Positions 1 through 6,463 of a DNA stretch of 23,014 nucleotides are shown here, in pieces (the first letter of the stretch is position 1; each line of letters begins with the position of its first letter). The notes under the pieces are model-generated. The model saw nothing but the letters and a program-made list of their open reading frames with translations, made no database searches and had not been told where the DNA came from. The DNA is from CAYXVF01 sp964468125 (GTDB taxonomy: Bacteria; Myxococcota; XYA12-FULL-58-9; CAYXVF01). The stretch is from the NCBI GenBank assembly GCA_964468125.1, contig CAYXVF010000096.1, positions 1 to 23,014 of the forward strand, in the 5' to 3' direction. The position numbers and the translations under genes are program-made.

Positions 1-2
1 TC

Positions 3-251
3 GGTGAAATTGCGGCCGAGTATTTTGGCATCTTTCGCGCGACCCATCGTTCAATCAAACGCGAAGCTGAGAGACTCACATTCTTGAGCGAGGTGTTCGG
101 CGAGCGTCACACCGCCGGCGCCATGAGAGAAGTCATGCAGACTGGGCACGTCGGCGCGGAGTACGTCGAGTATGTTCTACGCCACAAACGAAAGCTCAGA
201 CCGGAAGGAGTCGCCGTCCATCTTGGAAAGCCGGAGTTCGATCGGTGGTGA
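3..251 (+). pseudogene. C-terminal fragment of an IS21-type (IstA-like) transposase, 5' end outside the window
   Basis: An open frame enters from the left edge and gives 82 residues before a TGA at 249-251. Its ending, with GAEYVEYVLRHKRKL followed by a short LGKPEFD-type tail, resembles the extreme C-terminus of IstA transposases of the IS21 family, where a conserved tyrosine- and arginine-rich segment precedes a Leu-Gly-x-Pro motif. No start and no catalytic DDE core are visible because the window cuts the gene, so it could be intact outside the window. No istB ATPase gene follows downstream; the next sequence is an RHS remnant. The family call rests on recalled motif similarity only. Another Mu/integrase-like transposase is the main alternative. 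Confidence 0.42.
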
Positions 252-459
252 CACGCTCGACTGCACCGGCTTCGAGGCTCGTGGCCGGGTCTTTCAAAGC
301 GAGCGGCAACTTCATGGGGCTGCGTTCGTCTTCACGAGCGAATACGACAACGCCGACCGCATGACCGCGACCACGCTCCTCACCGGCCGCGTCATTCAAA
401 ACCGCTACGACGGACTCTCGCAGGTCACGGGCGCTACCGAGGCAGTGTCCTTCCCCTAG
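252..459 (+). pseudogene. RHS/YD-repeat protein remnant
   Basis: This frame ends in TAG at 457-459. It carries the spacing of RHS/YD repeats: a RGRVFQSER strand, then EYDNADRMTATTLLTGRVIQ, then NRYDGLSQVTGATE. Two consecutive YD motifs about 20 residues apart are the signature of this family of large secreted or toxin-delivery shell proteins. Only about 70 residues remain. The frame has no convincing start of its own: the available ATG at 172 lies inside the upstream transposase frame, which is read in a different frame. The fragment probably lost its 5' part to the insertion upstream. Not expected to be functional. Confidence 0.5.
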
Positions 460-525
460 CGATTCATCGCGCGAACCGGATTGCTCGGTCGGTTGCGTCG
501 AAGAACGAAGACTAGACGTGCGGCG

Positions 526-732
526 CTAGATCGCAGTGAAGGGAATCTTCACCACCGGCTGATCTTCGATGTATTGATCGTCTTGCAGATCTTCCGTCCA
601 GAGCACATCGCAACCCGCCAGCAGCGCAGCTGCAACGATCAGCGAATCGTACACTGAAAACCCGTAGCGGTCGGCGACAGCGAATCCACGCGCATGCGTG
701 GAAACCGTCAACGACTCGACGCGAAGCTTTTT
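526..732 (-). pseudogene. VapC-like PIN-domain toxin, N-terminally truncated
   Basis: The minus-strand frame ends in TAG at 526-528. It reads KKLRVESLTVSTHARGFAVA, then DRYGFSVYDSLIVAAALLAG, then CDVLWTEDLQDDQ, ending near VVKIPF. This is the C-terminal half of a VapC-type PIN RNase. The motif YD-S-LIVAAAL followed by a W-x-ED-Q acidic motif contains the last conserved acidic residues of the metal site. The normal N-terminal half, with the first catalytic Asp and about 70 residues, is missing, because homology stops at about 732 where a different fragment begins on the other strand. A TTG at 711 could start a 61-residue product, but this would lack the first active-site acids. No VapB antitoxin is visible. 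Confidence 0.6.
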
Positions 733-887
733 TCGAGGGCAAGGGGTTTCTCACCGGCGGTTGCATGGGGTGCCACGGCACAAGGCCGGCATACGGAGCG
801 GATTGGAGCTTCACGCTCTCCCGGGTGACTCTGAATTACCGCGTCCTCGATCTTGATGACCTTCGACAGTTCGGTATCCTCACTCAT
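708..887 (-). pseudogene. N-terminal fragment of an IS256-family (Mutator-type) transposase
   Basis: An ATG at 885-887 is preceded by an AAGAGG ribosome site and opens a 59-codon minus-strand frame ending in TGA at 708-710. The first 24 residues, MSEDTELSKVIKIEDAVIQS then HPGE, match the start of IS256-family transposases, which typically run KVI-ID-A-I--HLGE-VRGTVEETLN. Homology stops after HPGE (about position 815). The remaining 35 codons are antisense to other fragments and are not transposase. The leader around 945-957 contains ggggtcagtgatc, which may be the original IS end. The element is dead: only the first few percent of the transposase remain. Confidence 0.45.
735..821 (+). pseudogene. 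C-terminal scrap of a c-type cytochrome-like protein (CMGCH motif)
   Basis: The plus-strand frame reads FLTGGCMGCHGTRPAYG followed by ADWSFTLS. The CxxCH haem-binding motif (tgc at 762 to cac at 776) lies within the phrase GG-CMGCHG and is followed some ten residues later by an acidic-aromatic-Ser-Phe motif. This resembles the C-terminal end of a family of large secreted haem proteins. Only about 29 residues can be related to it. The frame continues open to TAA at 930-932, but that part is antisense to an IS256-like fragment. It abuts the truncated VapC remnant on one side and the IS256 fragment on the other. The assignment is tentative because it rests on one short motif. Confidence 0.35.
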
Positions 888-1037
888 CGGGTTCCTCTTT
901 GTTTTGAGCTGCTGTTTGCAACTCAGTTCTAAATGAGGAGATCACTGACCCCAAGATCTGCATCTGCGAATTTGCGAAAGATTTCGTACCTCGTCCTATC
1001 CAGAGGTCGACGATACCTGCAAGGGCGCGGCGTTCAG
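888..1037. other. Intergenic spacer without a recognisable gene
   Basis: About 150 bp between the IS256-like fragment and the puf terminator. I see no start codon with a ribosome site, no RNA gene and no repeat beyond the possible IS leader at 945-957. It marks the boundary between the fragment zone on the left and the photosynthesis cluster on the right. Confidence 0.4.
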
Positions 1038-1083
1038 AAAAAAAAAGAGGCGCGGTTTCCGGCCATGCCGAAAACCGCGCCTC
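1038..1083 (-). terminator. Rho-independent terminator of the puf operon
   Basis: On the minus strand a perfect 12-bp GC-rich stem (GAGGCGCGGTTT paired with AAACCGCGCCTC, plus strand 1047-1058 and 1072-1083) is followed at once by a run of nine T residues (plus-strand A tract 1038-1046). The loop can extend the stem by further CGGC/GCCG pairing. It lies 25 bp beyond the pufC stop codon and is oriented to end transcription coming from pufC. Confidence 0.93.
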
Positions 1084-1108
1084 ATAAACGCTCTACTCTG
1101 CGACGGAT

Positions 1109-2293
1109 CTAGCCTTCGGCGGGGATCTTCATATTGGTAGGGGTTACACTCTCTTCACCCTTCTCTTCCGCGTCGCCGTCTTCGGTCTCATCCCCTTCTG
1201 TCGGGACTTCGTCCGCCGGTTCGGCAGGGATGTACTCTTCATGCTTTGCCAACATCGGATACTCGCTGATCATGTCTTTCCCGAGCACCGGCTTGTAAGC
1301 GCCTTGGTGACAGGTTGTGCAGTTGATCTTCGGCACGTCCCCGGTCGGACCCAGTCGATACTCCGGATAATACTGTGCGAGCGCGTTCTCGCCCTCACCG
1401 ACGAGATATTCTTTGTTGAGGTTGCGCACCATGCGAATTCCATACCACGCCTTCGTTCGCGCAGGCGGACTCTGTGCCCACTCCGCCATCGAACGACTAT
1501 TGTGGCAATAGGTGCAGTTGACTCCGAGCGAGTTCGACATGTGCATCATCAGACCATAAGTGGCCTCTGTGTCCTTGATGTGCCGCGTGTTGCCCGTTGG
1601 CAGAGCGGTTGGACCAACAACTCGGATATTCATGTCGTCGTAGAGATAGTCAGCGAACGACGAGCTCGGAAGAGACGTCAGCCCCTGATCTGGATGCGCC
1701 TTATTCACCGACGAAAATCCACCCACCATGCGTGTCGCCGCAGGATCCGCCTCTTCGTTGAACCAGATGTATTCCGGCACGTTCTTGCCGCGGTGGCAGG
1801 TCCAGCAATTGACCCCTGCTCCCCCTACGTGCTCGCTCCACTCTTCATTGATGTACTGAGTCATCTGAATCATCCGACGTGCGACGTGTTTGGTGTACAC
1901 CTCGTCCGACGCCATGTTGGCAGGGTTGTGGCAGTAATTGCAGCCCTGCTCGAGGTTCTCCGGATGTTGGTTCTGGCCAGTAGCCGGCGCAACCCAGTTG
2001 GTCAGGTTGTTCATCAAACCCGTAAACTGCCCGGTGCTGAGCGCGCCAAGCACCTGAACGTTTTCGTAAGCCTCACCAGAGACTGCGCCCGCATCCCCCC
2101 AAGGGATTCGCATAGGATAGCTGTCGTTGGCAGCCTCGAGACGCTCGAGATTCGACTCGCTCGTCACGTGCTCCATCCCGACCCCATCGGGTCCTCGCTG
2201 AACCGAGCGCGCATCGAGCGCCACGCCGAAGGACCAGACTCCGAGGCCCAAAACCCCGAGACCGGCCGCGACTTGAAACGGTAGAAATCTCAT
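1109..2293 (-). CDS. pufC: Photosynthetic reaction centre tetrahaem cytochrome c subunit
   Basis: This protein donates electrons to the oxidised special pair on the periplasmic face of the reaction centre. The 394-residue sequence has four CxxCH haem motifs: CNYCH 118-122, CWTCH 163-167, CTYCH 260-264 and CTTCH 325-329. Methionines preceding the haem sites (Met93, the MIQM pair 141-144, and the MM-M cluster 249-252) are candidate axial ligands. His155 in EEWSEHVGG matches the His ligand of the low-potential haem in the Blastochloris subunit. The N-terminus (residues 5-26) is hydrophobic but has no lipobox cysteine, so anchoring is probably by an uncleaved helix. The last 35 residues form an unusual acidic tail (DEVPTEGDETEDGDAEEKGEE). 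The start overlaps the pufM stop as ATGA, with GGGAG upstream. It is the last gene of the operon. Confidence 0.97.
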   Translation of the reverse strand: MRFLPFQVAAGLGVLGLGVWSFGVALDARSVQRGPDGVGMEHVTSESNLERLEAANDSYPMRIPWGDAGAVSGEAYENVQVLGALSTGQFTGLMNNLTNWVAPATGQNQHPENLEQGCNYCHNPANMASDEVYTKHVARRMIQMTQYINEEWSEHVGGAGVNCWTCHRGKNVPEYIWFNEEADPAATRMVGGFSSVNKAHPDQGLTSLPSSSFADYLYDDMNIRVVGPTALPTGNTRHIKDTEATYGLMMHMSNSLGVNCTYCHNSRSMAEWAQSPPARTKAWYGIRMVRNLNKEYLVGEGENALAQYYPEYRLGPTGDVPKINCTTCHQGAYKPVLGKDMISEYPMLAKHEEYIPAEPADEVPTEGDETEDGDAEEKGEESVTPTNMKIPAEG

Positions 2294-3279
2294 TGCAACT
2301 CTCCCATGCCATCAGGGGTCGAGACAGTTGCCGGATCCGGCAGCACCTCGTAATTCAGGACGTAGTCGGGGGCGACCCCGTGCTTCACGGCCCAGAGGTA
2401 CCAATTGTCAACGACCGTCCCTGTCAGTAAGATGCCGATTCCTCCCGTGAGGGTGCACAATACCGCAAACCACCACGCCCAGCGGTGAATGGACTCAAAC
2501 GTCGCATTGAACCCCATGCACCAGCGCCAAAACAGGCCCGAACGCTCAGCAGCTGTACCCGGGTCTACGATCTGTCCAATCTCTCTCTCTCCTCCGAGGT
2601 GTCCTACGGCAAGCACCGTCGCTCCATGCATCGCGAACAACAGCGTCGAGCCGTAGAGGAACACGATCGAGAGCGCATGGAACGGATTGTAGAAGAGGTT
2701 GCCGTAGCGCAAGGAAAACGCTGCGGTCCAGTCCAGGTGCGGGAAGATGCCAAAAGGTACCGCCTCGCCCCAGTTGCCCATCAAGATCGGGCGAATGAAG
2801 CCGAGAACGAGATAGAGCCAAATGGCCGAAGCGAACGCCCACGCCAAGTGCGTGTTCATTCCGAGCGCCTTCGCCCGGGTGTAGGTGCGGACCCACCAGA
2901 GGATGATCGCCGCGGTCAGAAACGCACCGGCCATCAGCCACCAGCCGCCTTGTCCCAACGGTGGCAGACTCAATCCAACGGAGGGTGGAGGTGGTTCGAG
3001 CGCGAGCCAGGGAAGCTGCCGAACGAACTCGACCGGGTCCCAGTTCACGGAGGCCCACATATTCAGGCCGATGATTTCAATCGCAACAAATCCAAAAAGG
3101 ATCGAAGCGATACCCCAGTAGCCGAGATAGATCGGACCGAACTGAGCGCTGCCCAGTCGACCGGCCAAATGGAGGAACCGCTTCTTGCGCGTGCGTCCCC
3201 AGCTCTCGGCGATCGGGATGTCCTCATGCGTAGGTCCTCGGACCTGCAGCTGAGTGATTAAGTTTTGATACTCAGGCAT
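2290..3279 (-). CDS. pufM: Photosynthetic reaction centre M subunit
   Basis: This is one of the two integral membrane subunits holding the bacteriochlorophylls, bacteriopheophytin, QA and non-haem iron. At 329 residues with five hydrophobic helices it has the usual family length. Ligands are visible at expected spacing: His181 (accessory bacteriochlorophyll), His201 in NPFHALS (special pair), and His218, Glu233 and His265 (iron). Trp251 lies near QA. The phrases FGIFPHLDWTAAFSLRYGN and NPFHALSI are diagnostic. Twelve bases separate it from pufL, with an AAGGGAA ribosome site. Its stop overlaps the pufC start. An LH1 and PufC partner set is present, so the complex would be an RC-LH1 with bound tetrahaem cytochrome. 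Confidence 0.98.
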   Translation of the reverse strand: MPEYQNLITQLQVRGPTHEDIPIAESWGRTRKKRFLHLAGRLGSAQFGPIYLGYWGIASILFGFVAIEIIGLNMWASVNWDPVEFVRQLPWLALEPPPPSVGLSLPPLGQGGWWLMAGAFLTAAIILWWVRTYTRAKALGMNTHLAWAFASAIWLYLVLGFIRPILMGNWGEAVPFGIFPHLDWTAAFSLRYGNLFYNPFHALSIVFLYGSTLLFAMHGATVLAVGHLGGEREIGQIVDPGTAAERSGLFWRWCMGFNATFESIHRWAWWFAVLCTLTGGIGILLTGTVVDNWYLWAVKHGVAPDYVLNYEVLPDPATVSTPDGMGELQ

Positions 3280-3291
3280 TACGTGTTCCCT

Positions 3292-4116
3292 TTAGCTCCA
3301 AATCGGAAGGTTGAGCCACCAGCCCCACCACTCCGGCCAGCCCCTGGTCCAGAACGGTCCACTGATGATGATGCAGATCGCGCTCCAGAATCCGGCGTTG
3401 AGAGCGAGGATGAGACCGAGACGGTGAATACCGATCGCGCCGATGGAATAGCCCAAGAAGTCGCGAAAGAACGTATCTTCATGCTCCGCGAACTTGGACT
3501 TCTCATCGCCGCCGGGGTTCACCGCAGAGAGAATGAGAGAACCATGCATGGCAAGCGCGAGCGTCGTCGTGAAGAAGAACGTGATCGCGAGCATGTGCGC
3601 CGGATTGTAGTGAAAGTGCAGGTATTGGTAGCCGACGTTCGAAACCCAGTCCAAGTGACTGTAAATCCCGTACGGAAACCCGTGACCCCATGCCCCCAGA
3701 AGCACCGGCCGAATCACGACCAGGCTGATATAGGCAAACACGGCCACGGCATAGGCGACTGGGATGTGATAGCCCATGCCTAACTTTCGGCTGATTTCTA
3801 CCTGGCGTAGCACCCACGAGACAAACGCGCCTACCGCGCAGATCGTGATGATTTGCCAAAGCCCTCCCTCGCGAAGCGGCGCGAACTGAAGGCCGTATTC
3901 GAGGGCAGGAGGAGTGATGTTGATTTTCCAGACGTTGAAGGTGCCTTGAAGTGCGGCCCCCCAGATGATCATTGCGGTGCCTACCATCGTAAAGAAGATG
4001 GTGGTTCCGCCAAAAAACCCCACATAGAAGGGTCCCGCCCAAAAGTCGAAGAGGTCCCCGCCAATCAGCGTCCCCCCTCGCACGCGGTACCTACGTTCAT
4101 AGCTGAGCAAGGCCAT
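3292..4116 (-). CDS. pufL: Photosynthetic reaction centre L subunit
   Basis: Together with PufM it forms the heterodimeric type-II reaction centre and carries the QB pocket. It has 274 residues with five membrane helices, the usual length. Conserved ligands: His154 in YSHLDWVSN (accessory pigment), His174 in NPAHMLAI (special pair), and His191 and His231 (iron). The QB-site residues Glu213 and Ser224 are retained in AEHEDTFFRDFLGYSIG. FDFWAGPFYVGFFG near residue 25 is the typical N-terminal motif. It is preceded by a 99-bp spacer after pufA that contains a stem-loop, and followed 12 bp later by pufM. Confidence 0.98.
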   Translation of the reverse strand: MALLSYERRYRVRGGTLIGGDLFDFWAGPFYVGFFGGTTIFFTMVGTAMIIWGAALQGTFNVWKINITPPALEYGLQFAPLREGGLWQIITICAVGAFVSWVLRQVEISRKLGMGYHIPVAYAVAVFAYISLVVIRPVLLGAWGHGFPYGIYSHLDWVSNVGYQYLHFHYNPAHMLAITFFFTTTLALAMHGSLILSAVNPGGDEKSKFAEHEDTFFRDFLGYSIGAIGIHRLGLILALNAGFWSAICIIISGPFWTRGWPEWWGWWLNLPIWS

Positions 4117-4151
4117 TAAAAATCTCCAAGTTCACAAGCTCGAAATGGACC

Positions 4152-4203
4152 GAAGACGGGCGGAGCATGCGTGTGCCTCGCCCCGCCCGCCTCTCTGGTC
4201 TTC
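4152..4203 (-). promoter_or_regulatory. Intercistronic stem-loop between pufA and pufL
   Basis: On the minus strand GAAGAC pairs with GTCTTC (plus 4198-4203 and 4152-4157) and GGGCGG pairs with CCGCCC (plus 4183-4188 and 4158-4163), separated by a nine-base bulge on one side and a 19-base loop. There is no T run, so it does not look like a full terminator. In Rhodobacter a stem-loop in this same place protects the pufBA part of the mRNA and keeps antenna in excess over reaction centre. The same role is inferred here from position and stability. Confidence 0.75.
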
Positions 4204-4215
4204 GAAGGAAGCGCC

Positions 4216-4398
4216 TTACGGCGATCCCGGCATGGCTGTCGACGACGCGGACGCCACCGGCGCGCCGCTCGCATCGAGCCAGTTGAACCGCTCAGTGCTG
4301 AGCAGTACGAAGTGAATTACAATCGCAAGTACGAAGTTGAAGGCCCAGAGGGCGACTAGGTACGGACGCGGATCAAAAATTTTCCAGAATCTCCACAT
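4216..4398 (-). CDS. pufA: Light-harvesting LH1 alpha polypeptide
   Basis: A single-helix antenna peptide of 60 residues that binds bacteriochlorophyll and carotenoid around the reaction centre. The N-terminal MWRFWKIFDPRPYLVAL, the membrane helix ending in AIVIHFVLLST with the pigment ligand His29, and the motif ERFNWL are typical of LH1 alpha. After NWL there is a small Ala/Ser-rich tail of about 20 residues, as in alpha peptides that are trimmed at the C-terminus. A perfect AAGGAGG ribosome site lies 8 bases before the ATG, and pufB ends 12 bp upstream. It is read before the pufA-pufL stem-loop. Confidence 0.97.
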   Translation of the reverse strand: MWRFWKIFDPRPYLVALWAFNFVLAIVIHFVLLSTERFNWLDASGAPVASASSTAMPGSP

Positions 4399-4410
4399 GG
4401 GCGATCCTCC

Positions 4411-4629
4411 TTAAACAAACATGTTGATCGCTGAAGCGGCGACCGTTTGAGCATCTTGGATCATTGCATGGCCTTCAGCCCCGGCGAGCCAGGGGCGCCA
4501 CATCCACGTCAGAATGTGTGCAATAATCGCAATCACCAGGAACGTAATAAACGCCATGATGAAACCACTATGAAACTCTTTCGCCTCTTCGTCAGTCAAT
4601 CCCGACAAGGCTCTGGATGGTTCAGCCAT
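4411..4629 (-). CDS. pufB: Light-harvesting LH1 beta polypeptide
   Basis: The partner of PufA in the LH1 ring, 72 residues. The acidic N-terminus SGLTDEEAKEFH (His20), one membrane helix, and AIIAHILTWMWRPWL with the pigment ligand His38 identify it as beta. Most LH1 beta chains stop within a few residues of RPWL. This one continues for 24 more residues (AGAEGHAMIQDAQTVAAS and a short hydrophobic end), which is odd. It is preceded by an AAGGG ribosome site that is part of a local direct repeat, and followed by pufA after 12 bp. Confidence 0.96.
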   Translation of the reverse strand: MAEPSRALSGLTDEEAKEFHSGFIMAFITFLVIAIIAHILTWMWRPWLAGAEGHAMIQDAQTVAASAINMFV

Positions 4630-4675
4630 TCAGTTTTCCCTTTTCAGCTAGCTTTGGTACTTCACTTTTCCCTTT
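4629..4675 (-). repeat. Direct repeat carrying the pufB ribosome-binding sequence
   Basis: TTCAGTTTTCCCTTT (4629-4643) and TTCACTTTTCCCTTT (4661-4675) agree in 14 of 15 bases at a 32-bp offset. On the coding (minus) strand each unit reads AAAGGGAAAA-x-TGAA. The proximal copy supplies the pufB Shine-Dalgarno. The distal copy is followed by GTACC instead of a start codon. It may be a simple duplication of the translation-initiation region. No function is shown. Confidence 0.7.
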
Positions 4676-4709
4676 GGCTTCCGCCAACGAGAATCCATTT
4701 AGATTCTAC

Positions 4710-4985
4710 TCACGCTCGAAAAACGCTCCCGAGCACTGTTTGAATCTCGACGTGCGCCTCTCGGAACACTGATTGTCGAATAGTTTTTTCACTTCCGATG
4801 AATCCGGCCGTCCAGCTTACGGGCAGCATCCTCTTCACGATGACGTAAGGGAGTACGAAGGCCATCGCGATCGCGTAGTAGAGGGAAGACTCAACCGTGA
4901 CGTCGAGCTCGCGACCGGGCACCACAAACGTGGGCCAGTGAATCGCGCTGCGACGACTGTTCAATGGGAGCGTGGCTGCTTTCAT
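4710..4985 (-). CDS. Small single-span membrane protein, PufQ-like
   Basis: A 91-residue protein between bchZ and pufB, the place occupied by pufQ in many purple bacteria. PufQ is a small membrane protein linked to bacteriochlorophyll supply and assembly of the antenna. Visible features: a soluble N-terminus, one hydrophobic helix (LYYAIAMAFVLPYVIVKRML, residues 35-54), and a C-terminus (FREAHVEIQ then SVFRA) that recalls the AW-EA-EITP-IF-A ending of PufQ. Sequence identity elsewhere is low, so the call rests mainly on synteny, topology and the C-terminal pattern. Its ATG overlaps the bchZ stop as ATGA, preceded by GGAGAG, so it is very likely translated. An unrelated small protein remains possible. 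Confidence 0.5.
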   Translation of the reverse strand: MKAATLPLNSRRSAIHWPTFVVPGRELDVTVESSLYYAIAMAFVLPYVIVKRMLPVSWTAGFIGSEKTIRQSVFREAHVEIQTVLGSVFRA

Positions 4986-6463
4986 GATAACTCTCCTGCG
5001 TGGGTCGAGTTAGACCCATTCATTCGCTTCTTTGCGCCGCGGGCCGCGACGCGAACGAGGGATACCCTGTCGTCGCCTTGCAGCTTTGCGTCGTGTTCGA
5101 TTGTGTCGCGCAACGCTTTCGCTGCGGAGATACGGGTCAAAACCGGCACCTCGCTCACCAGCCGCTCGAGCATCGCTTCGGCGTCTTCGTCCCAAGGCAG
5201 GGTGTCGTTCAGGCGAGCGGGTGTGGCCTCGACCGCGTCGAGGTCGGTGCCGAGGGGAAGGATATTAAACAGTGCGTCAAACAGCGCACTGCACACCTCT
5301 TGGATCAGATAGGTCGCCCCCGAATAGCCCATGAATGGCGTGCCCGTGTGCCGACGAATGGCCGTTCCTGGGAACGATGCAGGGATATAGCACGCTTTGG
5401 ACCCGACCTCAGCCAAGTACATCCGCTCGTTGTAGCTCCCGAACATGACGAGCGGCGTTTGATTCTGTACCGCCTCACGCACTGAGGCGTTGTCGGGCTT
5501 TTTGCCCGCAGTTCGAGCGTAGGAGAACGTACAGGGCAGACCCAGTTCAGTCTCGAGGTAGTTGCGTATTCCGCGTTCGTAGGTTTCGGTCGCCACGATT
5601 GCGAAGCTCGCCGTTCCGAAGAAGTCTTGCGTGACCGAGCGCCAAAGATCCCACACCGGCTTGATGGTGGTGTGTTTCTCTTTTTCGATGAACGGCTCCG
5701 GGTCGAGGCCGAGCTGCTGTCCGAGCTCGCGCAAAAAGAGCGTGGTCGAGTGCACGCCGAATGGAGCTTGTAGATAAGGAATTTCGAGCGCTTCGCAGAT
5801 CGCGCGGCCATACTCGCGATACATCACGACGTTGACATCGGCGTCCACGAGTCGCCCCACGTCTGCCAAGTGCGAACCCAGTGGGAAGACCATATTGATC
5901 TCGGCGCCGATGCCTTCTACGAGCCGTCGGATCTCCGCAAGGTCGCTCGGCATGTTGAAGTAGCCGTAGGTCGGTCCGATGATGTTGACGCGCGGCTTGT
6001 CGTCGTCTTTTCGTTTTTTCGGCAGCGGACGGCGGCCCTTCTTGGCGCCATACTCGTTCCACAGCCAAAGCATCGCGCGGTTTGCGCTCTGCCACTGATC
6101 TTCGTCGATGGTTCGGGGGAGGAAGCGCTGAATGCCCGTGCCCTCTGGAGTCACCCCGCCGCCGATCATCTCAGCGATCGACCCGGTGACGACTACGCTC
6201 GGAAGCGACGGGTCGAGGGTTTGGTGCGCCCTCTTCATCGCTCCTTCAGTACCGTTCTTGCCGAGCTCTTCTTCGGCGAGACCTGTAACGACAACGGGCA
6301 ATTCGTGAGGTGGCAACCCGTCGGTGTAATGTAGAACCGAGGTTACCGGCAGGTTTTCACAACCCACCGGACCATCGATGATCACCTGCATACCCTTGAT
6401 GGCGGTGAACACGTACACCGCGCCCCAGTAGCCCCCGGCTCTATCGTGATCGAGCACTAGCAT
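4982..6463 (-). CDS. bchZ: Chlorophyllide a reductase subunit Z
   Basis: BchZ with BchY forms the catalytic NifDK-like component of chlorophyllide a oxidoreductase, which reduces ring B (C7=C8) of the chlorin to give the bacteriochlorin. The 493-residue length is normal. Cys35 in DGPVGCENLPVTS is the ligand contributed by BchZ to the shared [4Fe-4S] cluster. LPPHELPVVVTGLAEEELG and VNIIGPTYGYFNMPSDL are typical. The end GDDRVSLVRV and a charged tail complete the protein. The ATG shares one base with the bchY stop (TGATG), and the stop overlaps the next gene as ATGA. Confidence 0.97.
   Translation of the reverse strand: MLVLDHDRAGGYWGAVYVFTAIKGMQVIIDGPVGCENLPVTSVLHYTDGLPPHELPVVVTGLAEEELGKNGTEGAMKRAHQTLDPSLPSVVVTGSIAEMIGGGVTPEGTGIQRFLPRTIDEDQWQSANRAMLWLWNEYGAKKGRRPLPKKRKDDDKPRVNIIGPTYGYFNMPSDLAEIRRLVEGIGAEINMVFPLGSHLADVGRLVDADVNVVMYREYGRAICEALEIPYLQAPFGVHSTTLFLRELGQQLGLDPEPFIEKEKHTTIKPVWDLWRSVTQDFFGTASFAIVATETYERGIRNYLETELGLPCTFSYARTAGKKPDNASVREAVQNQTPLVMFGSYNERMYLAEVGSKACYIPASFPGTAIRRHTGTPFMGYSGATYLIQEVCSALFDALFNILPLGTDLDAVEATPARLNDTLPWDEDAEAMLERLVSEVPVLTRISAAKALRDTIEHDAKLQGDDRVSLVRVAARGAKKRMNGSNSTHAGELS

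Noticed and set aside
1241..2284. Long plus-strand open frame opposite pufC
   Set aside because: It is antisense to the unmistakable tetrahaem cytochrome and its translation shows no family features. The same holds for plus-strand frames opposite pufM (2485-3261) and pufL (3265-3783).
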